Shown in pieces: positions 36,251-45,879 of a stretch of DNA of 64,000 bases (positions are counted from its first letter, which is position 1; each line of letters starts with the position of its first letter). Both the position numbers and the translations under genes were made by a program. The DNA is from Petrosia ficiformis. Taxonomy: Eukaryota; Porifera; Demospongiae; Haplosclerida; Petrosiidae. Location: the NCBI GenBank assembly GCA_947044365.1, contig OX345636.1:33113212-33177211 (forward strand), read 5' to 3'. The notes under the pieces were generated by a model, which was given only the letters and a program-made list of their open reading frames with translations, made no database searches and had not been told where the DNA came from.

Positions 36251-39200
36251 CTTTTAAACCATAAAAGATTTTTTGTATGATATAAGTATTAGTCAGATTA
36301 TACTGAGATACATTAGCATTTGATGCAGATCTTGTCTCATGGTCTTTACCTTCACAAAATATGTGAGACTAATAAAGATGTACAATATTTTATAACTATG
36401 GTACATTATTATGGGGACCCCAGCTTCTTTTGTGACATTATGGACTCCAAGAGTCTATATAATACACTTGCATTATAATTATGGTTAAAATACATACATG
36501 ATTATTACAACACAGTGTAGTATACAAACTGACATATTACAAACAAGCACAAGTCATTATAAAATGTGTACATACACTATATGTACAGGAGTATGTAATG
36601 TAATTATAATATATTATAGCTAAATGATGGGGAGAAAGTGAAACATGCTTTGGGCAGTTTCGTTTCCTTAGCTGTTGAATCCTTTGGGTTATAGACATCA
36701 TTAGCTTTAAAAACAGTACAACCAAATGGCTATTGGGTTACCATTGCAAAAGATACTTTAAATAAATGTAAACCATCACAAGGGTATGTGAAATCTGTTT
36801 ACAATTACTGGCAATTGAACATTAAAGGTGTTCAAGATCAAGTACTGGAATTATTGGTAAGAATTAGTTTAATTGTATAAAATTGTAAGACATTGACATG
36901 TTAACTGTATATTGCATATAGTCAAATGAACATGATGATGAGGAAAAATCTACTGAAAAAGAGAGTAGTAATCAATCCAGTGTTAGTATAGCTGATATGC
37001 AAATTAAAGTGTATATATAATAAATTTATTATAAAAATAATAGGCAATGCAGTCCACATCTCTGGAAAACAGTGATGATGCATTAAGTTTCAAAGTATAT
37101 AAATACATGTATAATAACAAAATTAATGATCATACAACAATTATATTCATATCATTCAGTCTGTATCCAGTGTAGATCTCAATGTACACCATGATGGTAA
37201 GCTGTATAGATGTGGTATATTGTAATGTTATTAGTTAAAATTGATAATATAATTTGTTATTCCACACTTTCACTATTAATCTTAATGAATTAAGGTGATA
37301 TTGTTGAATCAACATCAGCAGTAAAAACAGTGAAGATTATATTGCATGTTCTTAACTGAGCATTTATGTTCATTAACATTGTCGTTAAAGGTGGGTGATG
37401 ATAAACAGCGACTCTTCTGTATATGTAACATACCATATGATGAAACAAGGTTGGACTGTAAATATCTTGTATACTTGACATAAATACATATTTGCAGAGT
37501 CATGGTAATGTGTGATTTTTGCCTGCATGTTTATCACATTGCATGTGTTGGAACAACAGCTAATAGCATCAACACTTACAAATGCAATTCATGCACAGTG
37601 AAAGGTGTTGATGAGCTGATGTATGAAGAAGGTTAGCAAATAGGATTATAAAACAAAACCTGAGATACAAATTAACCTTTCTAGAGACAACAGTGGATCG
37701 AATGATTAAGGTGGCATCTGGAGAAGTGGAAAAGGAGGTAAATAAATAAGCAATAAAATTATTGTAATACATGGCTTTGTCAACTTAGGATATCCACAAA
37801 AGATTGCCAAGCCTTCTCTCAACACCTTGTAGTTGGATCGAAAAAAACCTCACAGTCAGTATTTTTGTAACTAATGCACTATAGTAATGTTTGTATGCTT
37901 TAAATAATTGATCAATGTTTTGTGCAGAAATCTACCAGCACAACTCCAGGGGCTAATGTTTTCTTGGCCTCTATCCCATTGACAACAACTACATACATAC
38001 CATCAGACTCATGGGAACGCTTAAACACAGGCAATGAATGGCGCAACATAATCTTACAGGCTCTTGGAAAAGCAAACCCATACTGTTCTTTTGCTTTTAA
38101 GAATAAATGGCAAAAGAAAGAAGGATCTCGAAAACGTTCATCAGTTTGCTTTAGGTGTACTGGTAGTTGTACGTTTGCTGACTGTCCTGTCAGATTTAAA
38201 GTAGAGGTCATGTCTTTTTGTCAAAAATGATCCTCCTCAGCAGTTAAAAGCATCAGTGCATTTTCATCAAAATATGTAAAGCATGATAAAACAGAAAGGA
38301 GGTCTCGATGGATTCGCTCTGTAGATCGCCAACATATTGCTACTGAGCTGAAATATCAATCAATGATCTAATAACCTCATTGTGTATAATCAAAGAAGAG
38401 ACCCGGGAAAGTGAATTAAGTAAGTTTACAGTGCCTGGATACATACAGCGCATCTGTGCAGTTCCTTTTAGTGTGTTATTGTACACTGAGCAAGGAGTAA
38501 GGATATATCACCACATGGGTAAAACATCCACTCTCTTTTGCGATGCGACTGGATGGAGTCGCTCCGCTCCTCCTCTACTGTGTGTCATTTATTCATGTGG
38601 GAGGGTGTGATGAAAGGGTGAACCTTTTGGAGGACATTTAATATCACAAGGGGCATCACTCAGGGACAGGCAGTCAGGCAGCATAGTATATAAGATATCA
38701 GGTCACCCACTTGACAACCATTCAATCAATTGGTATTTGATGAATGTTATTCTTTATTTGAAATAAAAACAATGATATATATCATGAATTATTCATATTG
38801 AAACATAATTTAATATTAAAGAAAAAATAAAGAATATTGTCAACTGATATTTATTGTACATCCCATGATGACTCACATATATAAAGGAGAACTTTGCATC
38901 ATTTATCATTTGCTGGAGCGTCATCACTTTGTGATAGAGGGTGAGTGAGTCATAATTTATATATCATATGAAAGATAAACATTGATACTATTGAATCAAC
39001 AAGCCATAATATCAAATTGCATTCCTTATTTTCAATTAGAGTTAATTGAAATGTTAAATTGTCAATTAGCACTAATTGATTTCTTACTAATTTTCACTAT
39101 ATAGCAACAAGCAAAAGGATCAATGTTATTCCTCACTGAATATGGTATGGTATTCTTTCAATATAATGTATATATTGACAGTCAATATATACAGCAAACA

Positions 39201-39299
39201 TATATCAAGATTCAAGATTGAAAATATTATAAAATAAATATATTTTATATATTTATTTATTATTTAAAAAGGTAAGTGGAAATAATTCATGTTTGAAAA

Positions 39300-39372
39300 G
39301 ATGATTCACAATATGAAAGATGGTGTACTGTATTTAAATTAAAAACAGTATGTCATCTTTCATATTGTATTC
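39300..39372. promoter_or_regulatory. Hairpin just upstream of the element's ORF
   Basis: Arms gatgattcacaatatgaaag... and ...ctttcatattgtattcatc are inverted repeats of about 30 bp with a short A/T-rich loop (tttaaattaaa). It lies in the presumed 5' UTR intron. It may be a folding signal for the element or a vestige of an internal inverted repeat; no direct evidence of function. Confidence 0.5.
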
Positions 39373-39409
39373 ATCTCTTCTAATATGATATATTCTCCCT
39401 TACAGATTA

Positions 39410-39941
39410 ATGATGCCAGCCTACAGATACTTTACTTTTGAATGCCATAAGGATGCTTTAACAAAGAGTGAGTTGATGGAAGAGATTCAATCTTCAAAGA
39501 TGATCAAATGGTGCTTCATGAGTAACTATATTACACTTGATGATGGTACTCAATCATATAGTGGAATAATGGCAATGTTTGATGAACATTCAGAGAAAGC
39601 AGCATATCTTAAATTCCCTGAGGAATTGTTTGATTGTGCACCATTGATGAGGGAGGCAAAGAAGGTTGGAATTGATATAGGGAAATATCAAAAGGAGCTT
39701 ACTGCTATTAAGTATACTATATACTTAATTGAGGAATTTGGTGTTGGATTTGATGAATGTATATCTAAATATAAGATAGTTCCAAAGTTCAATGTGAAGA
39801 AGAAGGATGACATTACTCAGCAAAAGATTCCTAAGGGATATAAGGTATGCAACTGAAAGGATAGATGCATTGAATGGGAATAAACTATATGAAGAAATAA
39901 CAACAACATCAGGATCATCAAGTGCAAAGGATACTGATTGA
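39410..39941 (+). CDS. Unknown protein of the TIR element
   Basis: The ATG at 39410 follows a good splice acceptor (ccttacag, ending 39405). A matching donor GTGAGT at 38941 and a TATATAAA at about 38,876 suggest a promoter and a 5' UTR intron inside the element. The open frame is 148 residues to TGA at 39856. A one-base shift near 39,835 would continue it through YATERIDALNGNKLYEEI to TGA at 39941. It starts with a beta-rich YRYFTFECHKDAL. The layout (FTF strand, Trp-Cys-Phe strand, SYSGIMAMF, later GKYQKEL) faintly recalls rolling-circle Rep N-terminal domains, but the HUH pair is not visible, so I do not assign it. Function unknown. Confidence 0.55.
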
Positions 39942-40699
39942 AATTAATTTATATCAATATTGATTAAATAATAAATATTTACTTTATGGTAGTCAATTCA
40001 TATTGTTACAATATGTTGTATGGAATATCATTGTATATTCTCAATTTCATTATATTAATTGTGCATTAATTATTATATACTTTCTTTATGAACTTCATTG
40101 TTTTCATTTATAATAAAGAATAACATTCATCAAATACCAATTGATTGAATGGTTGTCAATGGGTGACCTGATATCTTATATACTATGCTGCCTGACTGCC
40201 TGTCCCTGAGTGATGCCCCTTGTGATATTAAATGACCTCAAAAGGGTTCACCCTTTCATCACACCCTCCCACATGAATAAATGACACACAGTAGAGGAGG
40301 AGCGGAGCGACTCCATGCGACTGGAAGTATTGTATCCTTGAAAGGAACACAATATAAATCAGACACAGTTTTATATTACTCACTTGTTTTGAGTCATTCA
40401 CATAGTGATTGCCCACCCGTAGCAGTTGCAGAATTGATATCTACAGAGCACTCTGTTTTAGCTATATCTCATTTCTTGGAGTGTTTCAGAAGGTCAGAAG
40501 GTTTAATCTATGGTTACAAACATGTAATCATTCCAAGACATGTCATTATTGACAGAAGTTTAGTACTATTACTCAGTTTTCTCCGTGTATATAACCTCGA
40601 GACTCTTTCTGATTATCTTCATCGTTGCTTTCGAATAGTAAATGGTTGTTGCACTGACGAAGCAGATTATGACAAGTTATTTATACAGGCATGTATAAG

Positions 40700-41102
40700 C
40701 AGTGGCGTACCTGAGCCCGGGCCCGGGCATCAATCATCAAACTGATAATTGATAATTATATTCATTATTAATTGTTCTGTATAATAATTATATTCATAAC
40801 TAATAATTTGCATATTTGTAATAACCATTAACCATGTTGTAATAACCAAACCACGTTGCGATGTGATCGTTTTCCGAGAATTAAAACTTATTTGAGAACA
40901 ATAATGACTGAGAAGAGACTCACAGATATCACACTTTTATCCATCGAGAATAATCTAATGGACAGTATTTGTTTGGAAGACAGAATTCGAAGGAAAAGAG
41001 TGTTGCCTTAATACTTTTGTATAAAATTATAACTATTAATAACAAACTGAACACGCCTACTTCCGGGGCCCTACCGTCAATTTTCTTCCAGGTACGCCCC
41101 TG
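40700..41102. mobile_element. hAT-type MITE with perfect 8-bp TSD
   Basis: The ends CAGTGGCGTACCTG and (reverse complement) CAGGGGCGTACCTG are typical hAT termini. Target octamer tgtataag lies at 40692-40699 and 41103-41110. The body is 403 bp without coding capacity and holds a palindromic gagcccgggcccgggc near the left end. It interrupts copy C after ACIS; removal restores ACISHV. Confidence 0.92.
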
Positions 41103-41110
41103 TGTATAAG

Positions 41111-41344
41111 CCATGTAAGACTATAGCCACAGATTGGGTTTGCTTTCCAGACACACCACGGAAGATTCGGGTTGCTTTTTCACCACCAAAAGTCTGCTTG
41201 GACAACCGGAGAATTTTGCAGCAACACATTCACTTAGAATGTGGAAAGAAAATAATGTGGGTTTAGACCACGCCTCAGTTATGTACTGCTGCACCGAATG
41301 TGGTGCTTACTTCACAACAGTGTTTATTATGCCTATATACGATT
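41111..41344. other. Remainder between copy C and next element
   Basis: The short stretch after the copy C stop encodes RHTTEDSGCFFTTKSLLG in one frame and a CCTECGAYFTT piece later, with no domain match. It may be a truncated 3' part of another repeat joined to copy C. Confidence 0.35.
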
Positions 41345-41932
41345 TAGTCTCGCGTAGCCAGCCCCTCCCCTCTAAACGAGGGAGAGGGTCTGGTACAACT
41401 CCATTGTTATAGTCGTTCAGTGACGTTACCGGAAGTACTTATGTTAAGTGGGTGTGTGAGAATTGAGAAAGGATTACTAAAATGGAGAATTGCTGTTTGT
41501 GTGATAGCGAGATTAGCTCTGGAAGAAGCAAATTTAAAATGAACCTGTTGAATGGAAGAGCTGCAGTTAAGGTCAGGTAAGCTCTAAAAGGCTTACTGTC
41601 AGAAGGACATGGACTAGGAATTCTATACTTAGGGAAGAAAGAGCGTTTGTCTGTCAAAAACGTAGCCAGAGCTTCCATAGCCCGTGGGTAAGCATAAAAA
41701 TACAACACAAAAGCTTTTACTGTTTCTATCTGCTTATCCTTCAATAACAAATTCTCTCCAACTGTGAAGCAACTACTATAATCCTTTCTATCTCGATGGT
41801 GTTACATCAAACACGTACTTGAAATAACTGAAACTACCGGAAATCCGGTAGTTCCACTGGACGACTATAACAATGGAGTTGTACTAGACCCTCTCCCTCA
41901 TTTAGAGGGGAGGGGCTGGCTACGCGAGACTA
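41345..41932. mobile_element. TAGTCTCGCG-type TIR element, copy 1 (9-bp TSD)
   Basis: The ends tagtctcgcgtagccagccc and its reverse complement extend over about 75 bp of inverted repeat. Flanks tatacgatt (41336-41344) and tatacgctt (41933-41941) are a 9-bp duplication with one mismatch, the length typical of Mutator-like elements. Inside, the plus strand has a short zinc-type exon (MENCCLCDSEISSGRSK, 41,482 on). The minus strand has LLLKDKQIETVKAFV, which resembles the segment preceding the Walker A loop of RecQ-like helicases, as in the related element at 51,656-52,649. It is a deleted, non-autonomous copy. Confidence 0.8.
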
Positions 41933-42313
41933 TATACGCTTAGGGATGGGCGATAGTATTCACTGAGCTCAAAGTAGTAAGTCTTTTCGGCTACTCGAAT
42001 CACTTTCTAGTTTTGCGCTGCAAACAATGTGGTTTCTTTGGAAGCCACACCTACGAAATTGTGTGTGAATGGCTTCCCTCCCACTCACTTCCTGTTGTGA
42101 TCATATTGCTCACAAGACCTAATCAAAGTTTCATTGTAAGTGAAGTAAAGATTTAACTTAAATATTAAATGAATAAAGCAAAGTTACCATACATTAACAT
42201 GCTTTAAATGTTTGTATTTTAGTACTAGTAAACTCACTGCTATAAAAAATAGTTCTTCTATGAACTTTCAATCTTTTCAAAGCCCTATTATGTTGGTAAA
42301 TCTTATCCTCCTG

Positions 42314-44834
42314 CTATAGTGCAATGCAGCATGAACTTCCAAAATGGACACTTCACAAAAAAAAATTATATCTCAAAATTTACATGCACTGTAGTGTTGG
42401 TACTTGGTACCAATGTTCCACTATATGTCATACACCCACACGCAATTTGTTACTATGGAAACAGTCACGTCATCTAAAAAAATGGCTGACATTGTCCAAC
42501 CTACTTAATTTTTTAAAAATATCTTTAATTACCATAGTTCTTTCCATTAATCTTTTTGAAAACATATACATACTTGTTATATAAGAACCTCTTAAATTAC
42601 AGAAGGATTAACAAAACAAACATTGTTTAAAGGATTAAATAGGTATTTATTAAAATCTGAAAAAAAGCTTTAGGTGAAACATACAAGAACAATAGGTAAC
42701 AAAAATGCACACAAATACTGCTAAACATAAGTGGAAAGTAATTACAGGAAAAAATGATCCTATTCTACAATACTTGGTCTTCGGTGTGACTTGTAAATCT
42801 TTTTATATTTCTTAATTTGAGTTTCTAGTTCCCCACCGCCAGCATAACCCTCCATGTAGGCAAACATATAGTTTCTTGACTTCCTAAAATAGTTTTTAAT
42901 ATTCTCTATGCTGACGGAATCCAATCCATCAGGAACAATGAGTCGAAGACGCTGTATAGTGTAATTTGTATGTGCACGAGTGTAGCGTTTAGCTTGTGCC
43001 CAGCATTTCTCGATAGGGTTCAATTCACAGTGGAATTTTGGTAAGAAAATGCAAGCATGGCCTTTTCTTTTCAAAAAATTGTGTATTTCTGGCTGTTCGT
43101 CACGAAAATCAGGATGGGATGCAATTTCTTGTCGCATATCCTCTAACTTCATGCCACGAACATTAACACCTCTTTCAATCAAAATACTCTTTAGACCTTT
43201 AGGTGTCCCATCTGGGAGAACCAAGCGCTGTAGTTTACCTTTCCAATACGTATCATGCATTTTAGGTTGTTTCCCACCAGGTTTCAAGTTCATCTTTGAT
43301 GCACATAGTGCATCATCCGCAAATGTTCCATGGCAACTACTGTGGTCAAAGATGAAATACAATCTAAATCCTTTCTCACGTGGATACTTCAAATCAGCTA
43401 TTGTAGCAGCAATCTCCAATTGTGCTAAAAACTTCTCAGCTGTCCAGTAGCCTTCATGCTCTTTCCCATATTCAAAAAATTCACGTGCTTGTCTTCGAAG
43501 TCGTGGATACGTTTTAGTGGCAATGGCAAATTCATCTTCCGTTAATCGCAAATATCCGTTATGCTCCTCTATGAAGTCAGAGACCATTATTCCAGCACCA
43601 CGTGACTTTGGCTTTATAACATGCTCCCCTTGAGTACCCCACATCCAGGTTTCATCGTCATTTGACTGAAAAGTTGACTCATCATGGAATATGATTATAT
43701 TTTTTTCAATCTGTTCTTTAGAGGGGCTAACAAGATCAGCTGGAAGAGCGGCTTCTGCTTCAGGAGTTGGAGCATTTTCTTTTGTTAAGAACCCATTGGC
43801 GACCATTTTTCGCAGGAACTTCTGTCTATATTCCACCACATCCTGTCGTTCATGTCCATCTACATACGTGCCTTTTTTTTTCTTGATGACATCAAATCCA
43901 AGATTATGAAGCCAACGCAATGCAGTCGAAATAGAAATTCTTCTTGGATAACCCGGTTCAAGAACACTATTTACTAACAAAACTTCGTTCACCCAATGGC
44001 AGAAGGAGACCGATGTTAAGTTTTTTTTACCTTTAACACAGTTATTCTGTCTTACAAACTGTCTGGCCGATTTATTCAGTTCTTCATTTTGCCAGACAAC
44101 ACCAGATCTCTGATAGTGACCCTCATTAGAATCAGGAAAAGAACCTTTCTCTTTAACAAAAAGACCTCTCCACTCTCGTACAGTTCTGTCTGAAACAGAA
44201 ACCATTTCACTGATCAGTTTTGCAGCTTCTGTAAGTGGAAAGTGAAGGCGATACACAAGGAGGGAGTGAAGAAGCAATGTAAGAGACATAAGATCATCAC
44301 GGCACAATGAATCAGCCCATTCACGAGCATGGGTTTGAATAGAAGATTCTTCATCAAATTCTTCTGTTTCAGGATCATATTCTTCATCTTGTTCGGTGTC
44401 ATAATCCTCTAAATTTTCTAAAAGAGTACTAGACTCAAGAGATGATGATGCTTGAGACTCTTCCTTACTAGATTCCCCTCTTTTCTGAACTTTTGTCTTT
44501 CTAGCATCTTGTAATTGTTGTTTCCTCTTGCTTGTGTAAGGCATTTTAGTGAAATATCCAATAACAACAACAGAGAAGAAGAATAATAAGTTTTCACGCG
44601 TTTAGTATGATGTTTACACGCGGGCAGTAATTAAAATAATTAAAAAGCGTGGGCGGCGAAACAAATTTGATTGGTCAGTCCATAGCAACCACCAAACATT
44701 GTTTTTTAACATTCTAATTGAAAGAACAGAAGGTAATATTGAAAAAAATGTATAGTTGCTATGGGGCTATCAGCAGTAGTTTTTCTGTTACGCTCGATTG
44801 CATTTTTGGAAGTTCATGGTGAATTGCACTATAG
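42314..44834 (-). mobile_element. DDE transposon with 594-aa transposase, probably intact
   Basis: The inverted ends ctatagtgcaatgcagcatg (42314) and, as reverse complement, ctatagtgcaattcaccatg (44834) both continue into aacttccaaaa, about 32 bp in total. The TATA inside the ends makes a TA target duplication likely but ambiguous. One long uninterrupted gene fills the middle, which suggests a young insertion. Confidence 0.8.
42760..44544 (-). CDS. DDE transposase, 594 aa (IS630/Tc1-related type)
   Basis: A single exon of 594 residues starts with MPYTSKRKQQ. Residues 1-70 are Lys-rich then acidic and disordered. Residues 80-220 form helix-turn-helix material (VSDRTVREW; RISISTALRWLHNLGF). 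The catalytic domain has Asp288 in IIIFHDESTF, Asp400 in LYFIFDHSSCHG and Glu512 in HCELNPIEKCWAQAK. The NPIE-x-x-W context and D-x-E-S-T start are the DDE_3/IS630-Tc1-mariner style, but the D-E spacing of ~111 residues is far longer than the usual 34-41. An extra Lys-rich segment (about 415-490) sits before the last motif. The frame is clean over 1.8 kb, so the enzyme is likely functional. It cuts and rejoins its own ends in the nucleus. Confidence 0.88.
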   Translation of the reverse strand: MPYTSKRKQQLQDARKTKVQKRGESSKEESQASSSLESSTLLENLEDYDTEQDEEYDPETEEFDEESSIQTHAREWADSLCRDDLMSLTLLLHSLLVYRLHFPLTEAAKLISEMVSVSDRTVREWRGLFVKEKGSFPDSNEGHYQRSGVVWQNEELNKSARQFVRQNNCVKGKKNLTSVSFCHWVNEVLLVNSVLEPGYPRRISISTALRWLHNLGFDVIKKKKGTYVDGHERQDVVEYRQKFLRKMVANGFLTKENAPTPEAEAALPADLVSPSKEQIEKNIIIFHDESTFQSNDDETWMWGTQGEHVIKPKSRGAGIMVSDFIEEHNGYLRLTEDEFAIATKTYPRLRRQAREFFEYGKEHEGYWTAEKFLAQLEIAATIADLKYPREKGFRLYFIFDHSSCHGTFADDALCASKMNLKPGGKQPKMHDTYWKGKLQRLVLPDGTPKGLKSILIERGVNVRGMKLEDMRQEIASHPDFRDEQPEIHNFLKRKGHACIFLPKFHCELNPIEKCWAQAKRYTRAHTNYTIQRLRLIVPDGLDSVSIENIKNYFRKSRNYMFAYMEGYAGGGELETQIKKYKKIYKSHRRPSIVE

Positions 44835-45850
44835 CTCCAAATTTTTGTAGTACCACCACACCCTAAACACACCCATTTAATTACTTTTACATATTTTTAC
44901 ACATTGTGAGAACAATAGTTCTGGAACAGTTAATAAAAGTACTATAGGGAAAAAAGGTCAAAGTGATAAAGATTCGATGTATGGGTGTTGCCACTGAATA
45001 TATATATACTACACTTTCAAACACTCACTTCACAGCTTTCTTGCAGCCAATGAAACATGTTTTTGGTATCTACGGCTTTCTTTTTAGGTCTTCTGTCTAA
45101 CCTAGTGAGTTAATAGTCAATGCTATTTAAAACGCAAAAGTTAAACAAGCTAGTGAAGAGGTGGGCATTGCCGTTGGACTACTGTACTTTCAATTATATT
45201 GTGTCCAAAGTGTGTGCAATACTTACTTAACCTCTCTACTATAATTCAGGGGAGAATCCAATTTGGAATAAGTAACGAAAAGAAACATGCCATAACTGTA
45301 AGTACAAGATATAGGTTAGGAATCAAGCAATCCACTGAAGAAATATCAGAACTTCTCTGGCTCAACCTGGTGTGTTACACCATCCAGGATTTATGTTTAA
45401 CAACATCATACAATTGGTGCCAGTGAAGCAAAGACTGCCCAAATACCTCAAAGTTGTACAGATTGGACTGTGGTGACATAATGATGCGACAAAAGTCTTT
45501 CTCCTGTCATTATAATACATATAAATAGCAAGAATGTCAGTAGTAGTAGTTTAGAAGTTGGACCACTTGTAACATCCCCACATACGTAGAAGATGATATA
45601 TGGTATCCAAACCAACCATCCAAGAAAGCTCTAGTATATTATTGTATGTGTGTGGTAATTTGCATAGATATTTGTTTGATTAACCACCTACATCTTTTTG
45701 TAATTATATCAAAATATACTTTACTGAGCCGAACCATGGAAACTCTAAAGGAAGCACTCCTTATATACGTACCAAGCCAAGTACTATAGCTCATATGAGA
45801 CACTCTGCCTAGATGTGGGTCCTGTTGCAACAATGGAAGTCATTGACAAT
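44835..45850. other. Intergenic region without clear gene
   Basis: Only short frames occur here. Contents include the inverse relative of the 4,634-4,835 repeat (45,065-45,112), a TATATATATA run at about 44,998, and unassigned AT-rich sequence. Nothing else is recognised. Confidence 0.5.
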
Positions 45851-45879
45851 GATGGCCAGACCTCTTTAGATTCTCGTCT

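Larger units (their letters stand above)
32355..36715. repeat. 4.4-kb imperfect palindrome
   Basis: Left arm 32355-34290 and right arm 34493-36715 are reverse complements; only a ~200-bp unique centre separates them. Outer boundary: tgtttttaaagctaatgatg at 32355 pairs with catcattagctttaaaaaca ending at 36715. Inner boundary: ttcactacacaaaacacttt at about 34,272 pairs with aaagtgttttgtgtagtgaa at about 34,494. The right arm is longer because it has more copies of an internal ~164-bp repeat. Each arm carries one copy of the copy-A-type C-terminal domain pointing outward. Copy C coding sequence begins directly at the right edge. Confidence 0.9.
38553..40316 (+). mobile_element. TIR element with ~218-bp inverted ends and 8-bp TSD
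   Basis: The terminal inverted repeats begin ATGGAGTCGCTCCGCTCC and are nearly identical for about 218 bp (38,553-38,770 and 40,099-40,316). Target duplication gcgactgg lies at 38545-38552 and 40317-40324. Removing the element and one duplicate restores the FCDATGSIVS reading frame of copy C, which proves the insertion. The body is 1,764 bp with one main reading frame and no recognisable transposase. Long TIRs with an 8-bp TSD fit hAT, P or Merlin relatives, but the end sequence matches none I can name. It is probably non-autonomous. Confidence 0.93.
36716..41120 (+). pseudogene. Copy C: PHD / transposase-like gene, broken by two insertions
   Basis: Coding begins at the palindrome edge with QPNGYWVTIAKDTLNKCK, the second half of the N-terminal domain; the first half is missing. 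Acidic linker exons follow, then a complete PHD finger (LFCICNIPYDE, VMVMCDFCLHVYHIAC, YKCNSC, 37,415-37,595). Next are a Zn segment (CFRCTGSCTFADC, about 38,145) and the core start IQRICAVPFSVLLYTEQG. The first catalytic Asp codon lies at FCDATG, exactly where a TIR element (38,553-40,316) is inserted. After it the frame resumes: SIVSLKGTQ, then VIIDRSLVLLLSFLRVYN. A second element (40,700-41,102) interrupts ACISHV, after which a stop follows at once. Before the insertions the region also has a break near 38,220-38,370. USP, Ulp1 and C-terminal parts are absent. Confidence 0.85.

Noticed and set aside
43049..43909. Plus-strand frames of 133 and 72 residues
   Set aside because: Antisense shadows of the intact 594-aa transposase.
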